DNA from: Paenibacillus tundrae
GTDB taxonomy: Bacteria; Bacillota; Bacilli; Paenibacillales; Paenibacillaceae
DNA: 64,000 nucleotides
Reading direction: 5' to 3'
Assembly (NCBI RefSeq): GCF_030812775.1
Contig: NZ_JAUSTI010000002.1
Span: 186,001 to 250,000 of the forward strand
Part shown: piece by piece, positions 38,126 to 47,643 of the stretch
How positions within the stretch are numbered: the stretch's first letter is position 1
Layout of the letters: each line of letters opens with the position of its first letter
Notes under the pieces: generated by a model
The model's input: only the letters and a program-made list of their open reading frames with translations
Told to the model about the DNA's origin: nothing
Database searches by the model: none
Position numbers and translations under genes: made by a program

Positions 38126-38616
38126 AGCTGTTCTTCCCCTTCCAGCTCCAGTTTTAACAACTGTCTTCCCCGCTGTAATCGCATCTTCACTGCTGACTCG
38201 CTAATCTGTAGAATAGCGCCGATTTCTCGGATCGGATAATCTTCGTAATAATATAAGTGAACCACCGATCTATATTTGACAGGCAGGGACAGCACAAGTT
38301 CAATCAACGCCTGGTCTTCAGGGTTATCCGTTGTGAGAGGATCTGCGCCCTCCAGCTTGACCTCCCGTTTGCGCCAACCTCTGCCTAATAAGGACTTGCA
38401 GTGATTGGTGATGACCCGAATTAACCATGCCTTCTGATGCTCTGCGTCGTTGAAGGTGGGGGCTTTTTCTATATATTTGATGAAGGTATCATGAGTAGCT
38501 TCCTCTGCGTCCTCTCGTCTGCCGAGGTGTACCATGGCAATCCGGAACAGCGTATCCGCATATGCCTCGTAGATGTTCATCACATGATCGCCCGGCTCGG
38601 GCACTGATCGCTGCAT
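38122..38616 (-). CDS. ECF-type RNA polymerase sigma factor
   Basis: 164 residues with region 2 (YADTLFRIAMVHLGRREDAEEATHDTFIKYIEKAP, AWLIRVITNHC) and region 4 (LPVKYRSVVHLYYYEDYPIREIGAILQISESAVKMRLQRGRQLLK). It directs transcription of a small stress regulon; such factors usually recognise their own promoter, but I see no certain one upstream. The ATG follows GAGGGCAAGAC. Coupled by a 4-nt overlap to its presumed anti-sigma factor. Confidence 0.93.
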   Translation of the reverse strand: MQRSVPEPGDHVMNIYEAYADTLFRIAMVHLGRREDAEEATHDTFIKYIEKAPTFNDAEHQKAWLIRVITNHCKSLLGRGWRKREVKLEGADPLTTDNPEDQALIELVLSLPVKYRSVVHLYYYEDYPIREIGAILQISESAVKMRLQRGRQLLKLELEGEEQL

Positions 38617-38748
38617 GGTGTCTTGCCCTCCTTTATATGTTTAACACTCTTACGGACGACATTTAGTCACATTTTGTTTTTAATATTTTCGAGATGTCCT
38701 TGGCATGTACGTAAAATCCGTAACCCAACTGGAGTTTAAAGTCACCAA

Positions 38749-38829
38749 TTGAATCAATTTCATAACTCATTAAAACGAGTTTTATGTAACTAGATATAAG
38801 CAGCTAAAGGTATGTTGAAATTGATTCAT
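38749..38829. repeat. Inverted-repeat element sharing 21 bp with 19712-19732
   Basis: TGAATCAATTTC (38750-38761) and GAAATTGATTCA (38818-38829) are exact complements 56 nt apart. The first arm lies within a 21-bp block (38749-38769) identical to the reverse complement of 19712-19732. The 357-nt gap 38617-38973 holds only this and a terminator. Confidence 0.65.
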
Positions 38830-38840
38830 TTATCAAAACA

Positions 38841-38881
38841 AAAAAGGCTAATTCGTAGGATACTAATCCCGAAATAGCCTA
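38841..38881 (-). terminator. Terminator ending the hydantoinase-type cluster
   Basis: Minus strand AGGCTATTTCG and CGAATTAGCCT arms, with inner GGAT/ATCC, followed by six T. It lies about 90 nt past the MFS stop. Confidence 0.8.
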
Positions 38882-38973
38882 ATGCTCGCATATTATTATT
38901 GATCAAATGTTTGTTTAAGTGATCATGTGGTTTCCACTTGTTCGTAACGAATAGCATCCATGATCATTTTTTG

Positions 38974-40173
38974 CTATTTCAAAGTTGCCTTCGAGGGTCT
39001 TTCATCCAGATGGGCAAGGATACTGCACAGGATAATCGCTAGGATGACATAGACAACGATCATACCTACGATCCCCTGCCAGTCCTGTACACTGTACAGC
39101 ACCCCTCCACCTGTTCCACTAACACTTGAACCAACATAGTAGAAAAATAAGTACAGCGCATTCGCCTGGGATACATGCTGCTTCGCCACAAGACCTACCC
39201 AACTGCTTGCGATGGAATGTCCGCCGAAGAAACCAAAGGCGAACAGTGCAAGTCCAATAATTTTCACCCACAAGTCCGAATGAAGTGTACATAGTGCCCC
39301 AGCAAGAATGATAACAAGCGTGAGAATAAGAACATGTGACCTGCCGTATCGATCTGCCATTCTCCCCATCCAAGTGCTACTTAAGGTGCCCATAATATAT
39401 ACAACAAACAGGCCTCCAACAACAGATTGACTAAGGCTATACGGCTCTCTAGTTAATTCAAAGCCAATATAGTTAAATACCGTTACAAAGCCACCCATCA
39501 ATAGAAAACCAAGTCCATACAGACAAAGCAGACGTGGATTACGACATTGGAACCACAAGAGCGGCATAATACGTGAGAAGCTTACAGCACTCTTGACGTA
39601 ATTACGTGACGGTGGAATAACAAGCCAGAATATCAGAGCAGCGCATAAGCCCAAGACACCTATAAAACCAATAGCTGTCCGCCAACTGAACCAGTCTGTA
39701 ATCACACCGCTAATAAAACGACCGGCCATGCCTCCAATGGAATTGCCACTGATGTATAGACCCATGGCATACCCCAGACTGGAGGTGTCAATCTCCTCAG
39801 CCAAATAGGTCATAGCAGTAGCCGGAAGCCCTGCAAGTGCGACACCTTGAAGGATACGGAGCAATAAAAGCTCCGTAAATCCTGAACTAAACGCGCTCAA
39901 TATAGCGATTAGAGATGAGATCACCAAAGCAGCGGTCATGATATAACGGCGCCCGACCAAGTCAGACAAAGAGCCCACAAACAGCATCGTAAGTGCCATA
40001 GCAACGGTCGTTACGGAGAGGGTTAAGCTAGACTGGGCAGGCGTAATCGCAAAAGCTGTACTGATTTCAGGCATCAAAGGCTGCAAGCTATATAATAATG
40101 CAAACGTGATAAATCCTCCGGCAAACAGTGCAAGACTGATGTTTCGAAATGTCGTTGTTCCCTGCTGAATCAT
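38974..40173 (-). CDS. MFS transporter (YnfM/AraJ-like)
   Basis: About 399 residues with twelve transmembrane helices; the ATG at 40173 is preferred over a TTG four codons earlier, though neither has a strong ribosome site. The MFS loop motif between helices 2 and 3 is GSLSDLVGRRYIM, and its second-half copy is GRMADRYGRSHVL. The helix-5 block GNSIGGMAGRFISG suits the drug/H+ antiporter type, so it may export a product. Last gene of the hydantoinase-type cluster, 79 nt after the peptidase; a terminator follows. It may remove an end product or a toxic analogue. Confidence 0.83.
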   Translation of the reverse strand: MIQQGTTTFRNISLALFAGGFITFALLYSLQPLMPEISTAFAITPAQSSLTLSVTTVAMALTMLFVGSLSDLVGRRYIMTAALVISSLIAILSAFSSGFTELLLLRILQGVALAGLPATAMTYLAEEIDTSSLGYAMGLYISGNSIGGMAGRFISGVITDWFSWRTAIGFIGVLGLCAALIFWLVIPPSRNYVKSAVSFSRIMPLLWFQCRNPRLLCLYGLGFLLMGGFVTVFNYIGFELTREPYSLSQSVVGGLFVVYIMGTLSSTWMGRMADRYGRSHVLILTLVIILAGALCTLHSDLWVKIIGLALFAFGFFGGHSIASSWVGLVAKQHVSQANALYLFFYYVGSSVSGTGGGVLYSVQDWQGIVGMIVVYVILAIILCSILAHLDERPSKATLK

Positions 40174-40252
40174 TGCATTTTCCAACTTTCTGGCAGGAAT
40201 GCTCCCTGATCGGCTGTTGCCAGATCGCTTGTGTGAAGCCTTCCATCAATCG

Positions 40253-41476
40253 TTATTTCGTGAACAGTTTACGCTCCATATGGGTCAGAAACTCAAAACC
40301 ATCTGGGGTCACGATCACCGTATCCTCGATTTGGAAGCCACCAGCACCAAGCTCGTAGTAAGGCACCTCAACACAAAGTACCATACCGGGCTCCAGAATG
40401 TGCTGGTCACCCGGGGAGAGGGTCAGATCATCATACAGCTCCAGGCCAATCGCATGTCCTACATGCTGACGTCGATAATGAGGGATACCTTCGCGTTGTA
40501 CGCGTGATACCGCTGCATGAAATACGTCTGACGCTTTGACCCCTGGGCGCACATGTTCAAGTGCCGTCTCCCATCCACTTTTTACCGCATCAAAATGTTT
40601 TTTCATCCAAGGTGTAGGCTCACCTGCAACCACTGTGCGACCGGTATCTGCCCAATACCCTTCCAGTTGCAAACATAGATCGAAGCGAACCTGGTCACCT
40701 GATTCTATCGTGTGGAAATAATTCTCGATCAAAGGCAGTGCGCTTCGTGGCCCTGCGCCTACTGCAGTCATCGCCGGAATCCCACCGCCTTTCATCACGG
40801 CCAGTCGATAGTGATCTGCAATCTGTCTCTCATGAATTCCTGCTTCGATCAGATCGATTAATTCCTTCTCAATCTGTTCATTCAGAAGGGCTGCTTCTTG
40901 TAGCCGACTCACTTCATAGGATGTTTTGATCAGCCGGATCTGTCGAAACAGGGCATAGGCAGGTATAACGGCTTCATTAGGCACCGTTTTCTTGATACCC
41001 TCCAAGATCTGTGGAGCTATCCGCATTTCATCAATTCCGATAGGCTGATGCTCAATACCCAACTGTTTCAGTGCCGCTTGAAGCGCATCTAAAGGACTTT
41101 TGTGAATAACTGTGGATTGTAGCAAGGAATAGAACAAGTCAATATCCGGGGTTGAGGGCTTGCCTTCCATCGTGCCTTCCACGAAGAAATCGCTGTATGC
41201 AAAAATATCAACGTTCGTTATGCCAAATTGTGCGACTACTCCCAGACGATTGGTCGGGATGATGATACAAGGTCTTGTCGATCGATCCGCAGGAAGTATC
41301 GCATAAATTTGCATCGTCCAGTTACTCGCACGCAGCTGAGAGCCAATGACATATTGGATATTCTCCGGTGTAGTCGCAATTAGAGCTGCAATCCCTTTTG
41401 TCTTCATCACTTCTTCTGCCCGCTCCCAGTTCAAGCCAGCACTACGAGAACGCTGTTGTGAGCCTGCTTCTTCCAT
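40253..41476 (-). CDS. M24-family metallopeptidase (Xaa-Pro dipeptidase/aminopeptidase-like)
   Basis: 407 residues: an N-terminal creatinase-like domain, then the pita-bread catalytic domain. All five metal ligands are present: D266 (RFDLCLQ), D277 (WADTGR), H341 (VGHAIGLE), E370 (CVEVPYY) and E384 (QIEDT), with H338 nearby. That rules out a true creatinase, which lacks the metals. The expected activity is hydrolysis of a Xaa-Pro or similar N-terminal peptide bond. It lies 4 nt after the second permease of a spermidine-type importer, so it probably cleaves the imported compound or what the hydantoinase releases. Confidence 0.88.
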   Translation of the reverse strand: MEEAGSQQRSRSAGLNWERAEEVMKTKGIAALIATTPENIQYVIGSQLRASNWTMQIYAILPADRSTRPCIIIPTNRLGVVAQFGITNVDIFAYSDFFVEGTMEGKPSTPDIDLFYSLLQSTVIHKSPLDALQAALKQLGIEHQPIGIDEMRIAPQILEGIKKTVPNEAVIPAYALFRQIRLIKTSYEVSRLQEAALLNEQIEKELIDLIEAGIHERQIADHYRLAVMKGGGIPAMTAVGAGPRSALPLIENYFHTIESGDQVRFDLCLQLEGYWADTGRTVVAGEPTPWMKKHFDAVKSGWETALEHVRPGVKASDVFHAAVSRVQREGIPHYRRQHVGHAIGLELYDDLTLSPGDQHILEPGMVLCVEVPYYELGAGGFQIEDTVIVTPDGFEFLTHMERKLFTK

Positions 41477-41480
41477 ATAA

Positions 41481-42314
41481 TCAAGACCTCCTTTGTTTTT
41501 TCCTTCCGCCCAACATGCCTTCCATTTCTGTAAGTGAACGCAGAACCAGCCTAATCAGCAGAAATAGCACCAGCGCAAATACGATTAAAACAACGGATAC
41601 CACCGCAATCGTAGGGTCTTGCCATTTTTCCATATACAAAAATAACTGAATAGGCAACGTGTAGCTGTCCTGCCGCAAGAGCAATAAAGCAGCTTCGACC
41701 TGATCAAATGTAAATACAAATGCAATTGAACCCGAAAGGAGCAAGGACAATTTAAGCTGTGGCAGCGTTATGGTGAAGAATATCCTTATCGGGCTTGCGC
41801 CCATATCCGCAGCAGCCTCCCGATATACAGGCTGTAGGTTGGCGAGTGCACTCCCAACGATCGTCAGAACGAAAGGTAGAACAATGACTGCCTCACCCAA
41901 AATCAGGGCAAATAAGCCACCTGCAATATGCATTTTGGAAAAGAGAATCAGGTAAGCAATACCCAACGTGATTTTGGGCATGACCATTGGGGAGACGAAG
42001 AAAGCCCGCAATAATCCTGATCCACGAAACGGATAGTGTACGATAGCAAGTGAAGCTAGTGTACCCGTTACAAGAGCCAGTAGTACGGCACCTGTAGAAG
42101 CTATAAGACTGTTCTTGAACGCATGCAAAAACTGGGTCTGCTCCGCTAGATTAGCGTACCACTTGAGTGTGAACCCCTCTGGTGGGAATTTACTTGCCGA
42201 TCCCGAGCCTACTGACGTCATCACGATCATAAGTAATGGTAACAGCAGATATACAGCTACCATGCCTGTAAAAACATAGAGTAGCAGCTTCGTAAGTCTG
42301 TTAGAGCTAACCAT
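41481..42314 (-). CDS. ABC transporter permease (PotC type)
   Basis: 277 residues with six transmembrane helices and the binding-protein-dependent EAA loop (YREAAADMGASPIRIFFTITLPQLK), which docks the ATPase. Spermidine/putrescine/Fe(III)-type importers have two such permeases; this is the second, overlapping the first by 8 nt. The ATPase, the other permease and the binding protein lie upstream in the same transcript, so it imports the pathway substrate. ATG start. Confidence 0.92.
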   Translation of the reverse strand: MVSSNRLTKLLLYVFTGMVAVYLLLPLLMIVMTSVGSGSASKFPPEGFTLKWYANLAEQTQFLHAFKNSLIASTGAVLLALVTGTLASLAIVHYPFRGSGLLRAFFVSPMVMPKITLGIAYLILFSKMHIAGGLFALILGEAVIVLPFVLTIVGSALANLQPVYREAAADMGASPIRIFFTITLPQLKLSLLLSGSIAFVFTFDQVEAALLLLRQDSYTLPIQLFLYMEKWQDPTIAVVSVVLIVFALVLFLLIRLVLRSLTEMEGMLGGRKKQRRS

Positions 42315-43224
42315 GTGCCTGACCTCCTTTGCGGGAACGTCTAAACATCAGCATGTCCGCGCCTTTGTTGACGATAAGTGAGACAACGATGGAGGATACC
42401 AGCAAAAACAAGCTAGCAACGGCTGCCATAGGCCAATTCGTATCCAGTGTTCGCTGATATATGAAAACAGGTAATGTCATTACCCGACCTCCCCCAATAA
42501 GCTGAGGTGTGGTGAATGCGGTTAGGCACAGCGTAAATACAATCTGGATACCGCTTGCAATGCCTCTTGCCGATAAGGGCAACGTTATGGTAAAAAAGGT
42601 ACGCCAACTGCCTGCACCTAGATCCTGAGCAGCTGCTTTGAGGGAAGCATCACTTTGGGATAACACATTCAGGATAGGAAAAACCATAAATGGTAGAAAA
42701 ATATGAACTAGTGCAACGACAACACCCGTCTCGTTATACATCATGTTGAAGCCTTCTTCGCTAATCCCTAGATGAGTGAACAACCAGTTCATCATCCCTT
42801 GTCTTGATAAGAGCAACTGCCATCCATAGGATCTCACAACCGCACTAATCAGTAAGGGTAGAAACGTTAATAGGAGCAACCACTGCTTCAAGCCTGGTTT
42901 CTTCAGGCCCGCGATGGTATAAGCCAGTGGATACGCAAGCAGAACACTCCACAATGTAACCTTGAATGCAATCCGAAACGTCGTCCCAATCAGTTTCCAG
43001 TAATAAGAGTCCGTTAGAAAAGCACGGTATGAAGCCCAGTCCCATCCCCGAATTAATTTGCCGTTCTCATAAATGTCGAAGCTGTATCTGCCAAAGATCA
43101 GCAAGCTACCGAGATAGACGACTCCCATCAACGCTAAAGCAGGCACGAGCAGAAGAAACTGGGTCAACCAGTGACGATGCTGAGAAGAATACAAATGGAC
43201 AACGCGTTCAGTTACCCGTTTCAT
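42307..43224 (-). CDS. ABC transporter permease (PotB type)
   Basis: 305 residues with an N-terminal cytoplasmic tail, six helices and the EAA loop (LKAAAQDLGAGSWRTFFTITLPLSA). It overlaps the ATPase stop by 4 nt and the next permease start by 8 nt, which points to tight translational coupling. It forms the membrane channel together with the PotC-type subunit. Confidence 0.92.
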   Translation of the reverse strand: MKRVTERVVHLYSSQHRHWLTQFLLLVPALALMGVVYLGSLLIFGRYSFDIYENGKLIRGWDWASYRAFLTDSYYWKLIGTTFRIAFKVTLWSVLLAYPLAYTIAGLKKPGLKQWLLLLTFLPLLISAVVRSYGWQLLLSRQGMMNWLFTHLGISEEGFNMMYNETGVVVALVHIFLPFMVFPILNVLSQSDASLKAAAQDLGAGSWRTFFTITLPLSARGIASGIQIVFTLCLTAFTTPQLIGGGRVMTLPVFIYQRTLDTNWPMAAVASLFLLVSSIVVSLIVNKGADMLMFRRSRKGGQAHG

Positions 43225-44351
43225 GATCTATTCTCCTGATTCGATTCAGGCTCAGGTTCAGATAGCAACAGTGCATCATCCGGGTCAAATCCAATCCGTA
43301 CGATATCACCTGGTGCATATCGAGATGCACCTCGCTGATGCAGAACGGTCGCCTGAATACGTAATTCGGATGTTATTTCCAAAGTGTAGCGTATACTTGC
43401 GCCTCCATACACGCTCTCAATCACCCTGCCTTCGAAGGAATTCACACTGCCCTCGGCTTCGGCACCAAGACGAATATACTCATAACGTAACGACAGTACG
43501 GATGGTGTACCCGTTGGTTGGGCGCTTCCTCCCCTGTTTTCTTTCACAATAAGTGTATGACCGAAACAATCAACGCGAACAACCTCTCGATCTGCTCCTA
43601 ATACGGTTACGTTGATAAGGTTCGTATCCCCGATGAATTTCGCTACAAAATGATCCGCAGGATTCTCATAAATCTCATCAGGCGTCCCATATTGCAGCAG
43701 TTTTCCACTTCGCATGACACCAATTCGATCAGACATATTCATCGCTTCGCTCTGGTCATGCGTGACAAAAATGAATGTGCCTCCGAACTCCCGCTGAATA
43801 CGTTTCAGCTCATGCTGCATATCCAGGCGCAACTGCATATCAAGCGCAGAGAGCGGTTCATCAAGTAACAAAACCTCTGGCCGGTTAACTAGCGCACGGG
43901 CTATGGCCACACGCTGAGCTTGTCCTCCCGACAGTTGCGAGATAGCTCGGTTGCTGTAATCTCCAAGCTGGACTAATTCAAGCATTTCATAGACTTGCCG
44001 TTTAATCTCCGCCTTCGGTGTTTTTTTCACCTTAAGACCATATGCAATATTGTGGAATACATCCATATGAGGAAACAGTGCAAGCTGCTGGAATATCATG
44101 TTACTGTTGCGACCATAAGCAGGAACTCCCGTGACATCGCGCCCTCCCAGTAAAATGACCCCTTCATCTGGCTGTTCAAGCCCACCCAACATGCGTAGCA
44201 GTGTTGTTTTGCCACATCCACTTGGCCCCAGAAGGGAGACGAACTCTCCCTTTTGAACCTGAAGCGTTACCTGATCAACGGCGGCTCGCTCTCCATATGT
44301 CTTCCTGACACCTTTCGTTTCAATGGAAACGGGTTCTCGTCCGCTGTTCAT
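43221..44351 (-). CDS. ABC transporter ATP-binding protein (PotA type)
   Basis: 376 residues. Walker A GPSGCGKT, Q-loop FQQLALFPHM, signature LSGGQAQR, Walker B VLLLDEPLSALD and H-loop FVTHDQ are intact. A C-terminal TOBE-like extension of about 130 residues is present, as in polyamine and iron importers. It energises the two permeases encoded next. It lies 67 nt after the binding protein gene, and the ATG follows GGAGGAAT. Confidence 0.93.
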   Translation of the reverse strand: MNSGREPVSIETKGVRKTYGERAAVDQVTLQVQKGEFVSLLGPSGCGKTTLLRMLGGLEQPDEGVILLGGRDVTGVPAYGRNSNMIFQQLALFPHMDVFHNIAYGLKVKKTPKAEIKRQVYEMLELVQLGDYSNRAISQLSGGQAQRVAIARALVNRPEVLLLDEPLSALDMQLRLDMQHELKRIQREFGGTFIFVTHDQSEAMNMSDRIGVMRSGKLLQYGTPDEIYENPADHFVAKFIGDTNLINVTVLGADREVVRVDCFGHTLIVKENRGGSAQPTGTPSVLSLRYEYIRLGAEAEGSVNSFEGRVIESVYGGASIRYTLEITSELRIQATVLHQRGASRYAPGDIVRIGFDPDDALLLSEPEPESNQENRS

Positions 44352-44417
44352 TCTATTCCTCCAATCTACCCAGTTTGGTTTACGAATAGATTTCAGGCCG
44401 TGTCAGACACGCCCTAA

Positions 44418-45554
44418 TTATTGCAGCTTCGTTTTCACAAGACGATCCCACAATTCTTTCCAAGCAGAGCTGTTCTGTGCCAGCTTGTCCCAATCCGGAT
44501 TAATGCCGTTACTTTGTGTTTCAACGGAGAAGGAAGGATCATCCTTATACTTGTCTGGTACCGTTGCAGTAGTGCTAGTTACAGGCGTTCCGGTAGCATC
44601 TGCATAACTTGTCAGCGATTCAGCATTCAGCAACTCATTAATGATCTCGTTAGCCACCCGAGTCTGTTCAGGTGTCGATCCTTTGACGACTTGCAGTGAA
44701 TACGGGAAGGAAATCGCTCCTTCTTCAGGATAAGCAACAGCTAGAGGAGAACCTGCATCAATCCATGTCTGAGCAACTTGTGCACTGAACGGGGCAATAA
44801 GAGCATCGCCTGATTCCAGAAGTGCTTTTAACTGATCATTAGATGTGACCAGTGTACCAATCTGATCGCTATGATCCGCCACGTACTGGAATGCAGGCTC
44901 TGGATGTTCATATGTAGCACCAATCTCTTGGCCTTTAACCGCAATTAATGGTGAGATGTAAGAATAGAACATGTAATCCCACAGAGCAGTTTTCCCTTTG
45001 AATTGCTCATTCTCCCATAGGTCATTCCAACTCGTTGGCGGTGTTTGAACAAGATCTTTGTTATACACTAATGCAAAGCTGGATACACCCCAGACGATCC
45101 CTTTATTATCCGGCTGATGAAACTGTTCAGGAATATCCTTTATATTCGTCACAATGCTTGTATCAAGTGGTTCCCACATATCATCGTTCAGACCTTTCGC
45201 CGTAGCGTCGGCATTGAAGTAACCGAAGTTAACGATTGGATCGTCAGGATTCGCTTGTTTGCCGGCAACCATCTTCGGATACATTACAGCGTTAGTGGAT
45301 TCTTCAAACGTTACTTCTACGTTTGGATGTTCTTTCACGTATTCAGCAACAACTTCTTTTGGTACAACATCCTGATTGGAACCAGCCCAAATGAACATCG
45401 TGAGCTTCACCTTTTCCCCACCAGATTCTGAAGCATCCGTTCCTTCGGAAGAATTGCTCGTATTACTCGCTCCCCCGCAAGCTGAGAGTACGAGTGAAGC
45501 AGCCAGTGTGAGAGAAGCTAAACTGAGAAAACGATTCTTCTTTGATCTAAACAT
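44418..45554 (-). CDS. Extracellular solute-binding lipoprotein (PotD type)
   Basis: 378 residues. A type-II signal peptide ends in LSACGG, with the lipidated Cys at 26, so it is anchored to the outer face of the membrane. The rest is a bilobal periplasmic-binding fold of the spermidine/iron class (KLTMFIWAGSNQD, NAVMYPKMVAGKQ, GIVWGVSSFALVYNKDLV, FPYSLQVVKGS). It captures the substrate of the ABC importer encoded downstream. Its place after the hydantoinase genes suggests the ligand is their substrate rather than polyamine. The ATG follows GGGGGAAATT. Confidence 0.92.
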   Translation of the reverse strand: MFRSKKNRFLSLASLTLAASLVLSACGGASNTSNSSEGTDASESGGEKVKLTMFIWAGSNQDVVPKEVVAEYVKEHPNVEVTFEESTNAVMYPKMVAGKQANPDDPIVNFGYFNADATAKGLNDDMWEPLDTSIVTNIKDIPEQFHQPDNKGIVWGVSSFALVYNKDLVQTPPTSWNDLWENEQFKGKTALWDYMFYSYISPLIAVKGQEIGATYEHPEPAFQYVADHSDQIGTLVTSNDQLKALLESGDALIAPFSAQVAQTWIDAGSPLAVAYPEEGAISFPYSLQVVKGSTPEQTRVANEIINELLNAESLTSYADATGTPVTSTTATVPDKYKDDPSFSVETQSNGINPDWDKLAQNSSAWKELWDRLVKTKLQ

Positions 45555-45603
45555 ATTGAATTTCCCCCATCGAATAAGTGATATAGGCCAACAAAATCAT
45601 CTG

Positions 45604-45632
45604 ATTAAATCTATTTCGTTGATGTGTTTCAA
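45604..45632 (-). promoter_or_regulatory. Possible internal promoter before the binding protein gene
   Basis: TTGAAA (45632-45627), 17-nt spacer and TTTAAT (45609-45604) on the minus strand, within the 110-nt gap after hyuB. It may boost the transporter genes. Confidence 0.35.
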
Positions 45633-45663
45633 TAAAACGTGAACTTTTTCTTCGTTTTCTTTC

Positions 45664-47643
45664 TCATTGAAGCCCAATCTGCTGTCGCAACTCTTCCATC
45701 ATTTCAGGTATATCGTGAGGCCTTAGGGAAGCATTGCCTGCGAATCTCTGTTCAGCAGCATTCATCGTCCGACGTTTCAAGTAATCACGAAGAGCAAGCG
45801 GATAGTTGTTCAAGGCATTGACCAAAGCCAGCTGCATCTCATCACTCCACAACGTTTCATACTTCTCTCTCGTAAGACCGTAGTTGAAGTCCTTCGTCTC
45901 CTGCTGACGTTTATTAACACGCTCCACCCGAGTCTGCTCCTCATCCAACGCTAAATCTCGAATCACAACCCCGTACCGTTCGAATGCCTGATGAGTCGAT
46001 ACTAGCCCACTTCTTACATCCTTCAGCACGAGTTGGACATCTCGTTCCATAGGATCGCCATATCCGCCGCCACCTTGCGATAGAAAGGTAACCGTATCTC
46101 CCGGCTGTAGAAGCAGTTCATCAATTCTACCCAACTGCTCTTCGCTATCAAGACCAACATTCAGAATAGCCTCACCGTGTGTACCCACACCGCCTCCAAG
46201 CCTCCCCCATGGTTGGAACTCCATACGTTCCATATTTCTTGCTGTCATCACCGTATCTGGTGTTCGAATCCGAACACGAAGCTCAATCCCACTTCCACCG
46301 CGGAAGGTTCCTGCTCCTGCCGAATCTGGACGTAGACCATAATGTTCAATCATGACGGGCATCTCAGCCTCCACGGTCTCGGCTGGAATATTACGCAGAT
46401 GACCTACTGCAAAATCCATACCATCAATACCATCCTTCATCGGTCTCGCACCTGATCCACCACAGATCGGCTGTATGACACCGACCTTCTTCTTCCCGTC
46501 GTTGGCATCAGTCATGGCCATCATGACGATGCAAGCTTGCCCGGCTCCTGCTGCTGGTACTTTGCTCGCTTGTGCTTTACTCAATGCTCCGGTGATTACA
46601 TCCATCAGGCGAATAAAGGTTGCCGCCCGAGCGCCGACCGCTGCCATCGGCTCTGGATTAAGAATGGAGGCTGGCGGTGCATAATTGCGTACTAGTCGAA
46701 TCATGCCAGAGTTCCACGGAATAGTTGGATCAAGTGTACGAAAATAACGGATAAGAGCAGGCACCAGCATATAGTGTCCTTGTTGGTTATGCGTTGGAAT
46801 GTTAAACGATGCCCTGACCTGTGGATCGGAACCATTGAAATCGAGATAGATATCGCTCTTGTGGATTGTCATGCTGCATCGCAGACGAATCGGATATCCG
46901 CCTGGTCCCTTTTCAAGGTAATCCCAGAATTCATATGTTCCATCTTGAATGTCACTGACAATAGCACGCGCTTTCAGCTCCGCATATTGCAGTAATTGCT
47001 CAATGCCCTGTTCTACCCGCACTGCACCATATCGCGTAATCAGTTCGCCAATCCGCTGTTCTCCCCGATTTAATGCCGCCATGAGTGCTCTGAGATCACC
47101 CAAATTCTGTTCAGGAATGCGGCTGTTATCCAGAAACATGCGCTGTACAGTTTCATTAAGAACGCCAGCCTCATATAATTTAATCGGCGCGATCCGAATG
47201 CCTTCCATATGAATATCATAAGCGCTGGGAGATACACTTCCAGGCACCTTGCCGCCAACATCTGATGAATGCACAAAGCACATTCCATATGCAATAATGC
47301 GTCCTTCATAGAAGAAAGGCTTGATAAGATGCATATCTGGAAGATGGGTTACCATGCCTTGCGTAGCATAGGGATCATTGCAAATGACGATATCGCCCTC
47401 TTGCCAATCTTTCACGCTCTGTATTGTTGCAGCAGCGGGGATTCCAAGAGACAGATTGTATCCCGTTTCAAGTGGGGAGCCAAATGTCTCACCTGTTGGG
47501 GACAGTAAGTATGTTCCAAAGTCACCGGTTTCTTTGACAAAAGCAGTAAAGCCCGTGCGTAACACAACATTCGCCATCTCTTCAACGGTTGCTTGAATCC
47601 GATTATTGAAGATTTCGAGAAAAACTTTATCCACGATCATCAT
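45664..47643 (-). CDS. hyuB: Hydantoinase/oxoprolinase B-type subunit
   Basis: 659 residues, the HyuB length. Family blocks are VFLEIFNNRIQATVEEMANVV at the N-terminus, GDIVICNDPYATQGMVTHLPDMHLI, YGMCFVHSSDVGG, LDFNGSDPQ and the late GAGTFRGGSGIELRV and SQGGGGYGDP. The paired A and B subunits hydrolyse or carboxylate cyclic amides or ketones with ATP (5-oxoprolinase, N-methylhydantoinase, acetone carboxylase). No gamma subunit of acetone carboxylase is present. The start overlaps the hyuA stop (ATGATG). The ring opened here cannot be named from sequence. Confidence 0.92.
   Translation of the reverse strand: MMIVDKVFLEIFNNRIQATVEEMANVVLRTGFTAFVKETGDFGTYLLSPTGETFGSPLETGYNLSLGIPAAATIQSVKDWQEGDIVICNDPYATQGMVTHLPDMHLIKPFFYEGRIIAYGMCFVHSSDVGGKVPGSVSPSAYDIHMEGIRIAPIKLYEAGVLNETVQRMFLDNSRIPEQNLGDLRALMAALNRGEQRIGELITRYGAVRVEQGIEQLLQYAELKARAIVSDIQDGTYEFWDYLEKGPGGYPIRLRCSMTIHKSDIYLDFNGSDPQVRASFNIPTHNQQGHYMLVPALIRYFRTLDPTIPWNSGMIRLVRNYAPPASILNPEPMAAVGARAATFIRLMDVITGALSKAQASKVPAAGAGQACIVMMAMTDANDGKKKVGVIQPICGGSGARPMKDGIDGMDFAVGHLRNIPAETVEAEMPVMIEHYGLRPDSAGAGTFRGGSGIELRVRIRTPDTVMTARNMERMEFQPWGRLGGGVGTHGEAILNVGLDSEEQLGRIDELLLQPGDTVTFLSQGGGGYGDPMERDVQLVLKDVRSGLVSTHQAFERYGVVIRDLALDEEQTRVERVNKRQQETKDFNYGLTREKYETLWSDEMQLALVNALNNYPLALRDYLKRRTMNAAEQRFAGNASLRPHDIPEMMEELRQQIGLQ

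Noticed and set aside
40253-41476. Creatinase, linking the cluster to creatinine breakdown
   Set aside because: All five M24 metal ligands are present, whereas creatinase has lost them. A peptidase is more likely.
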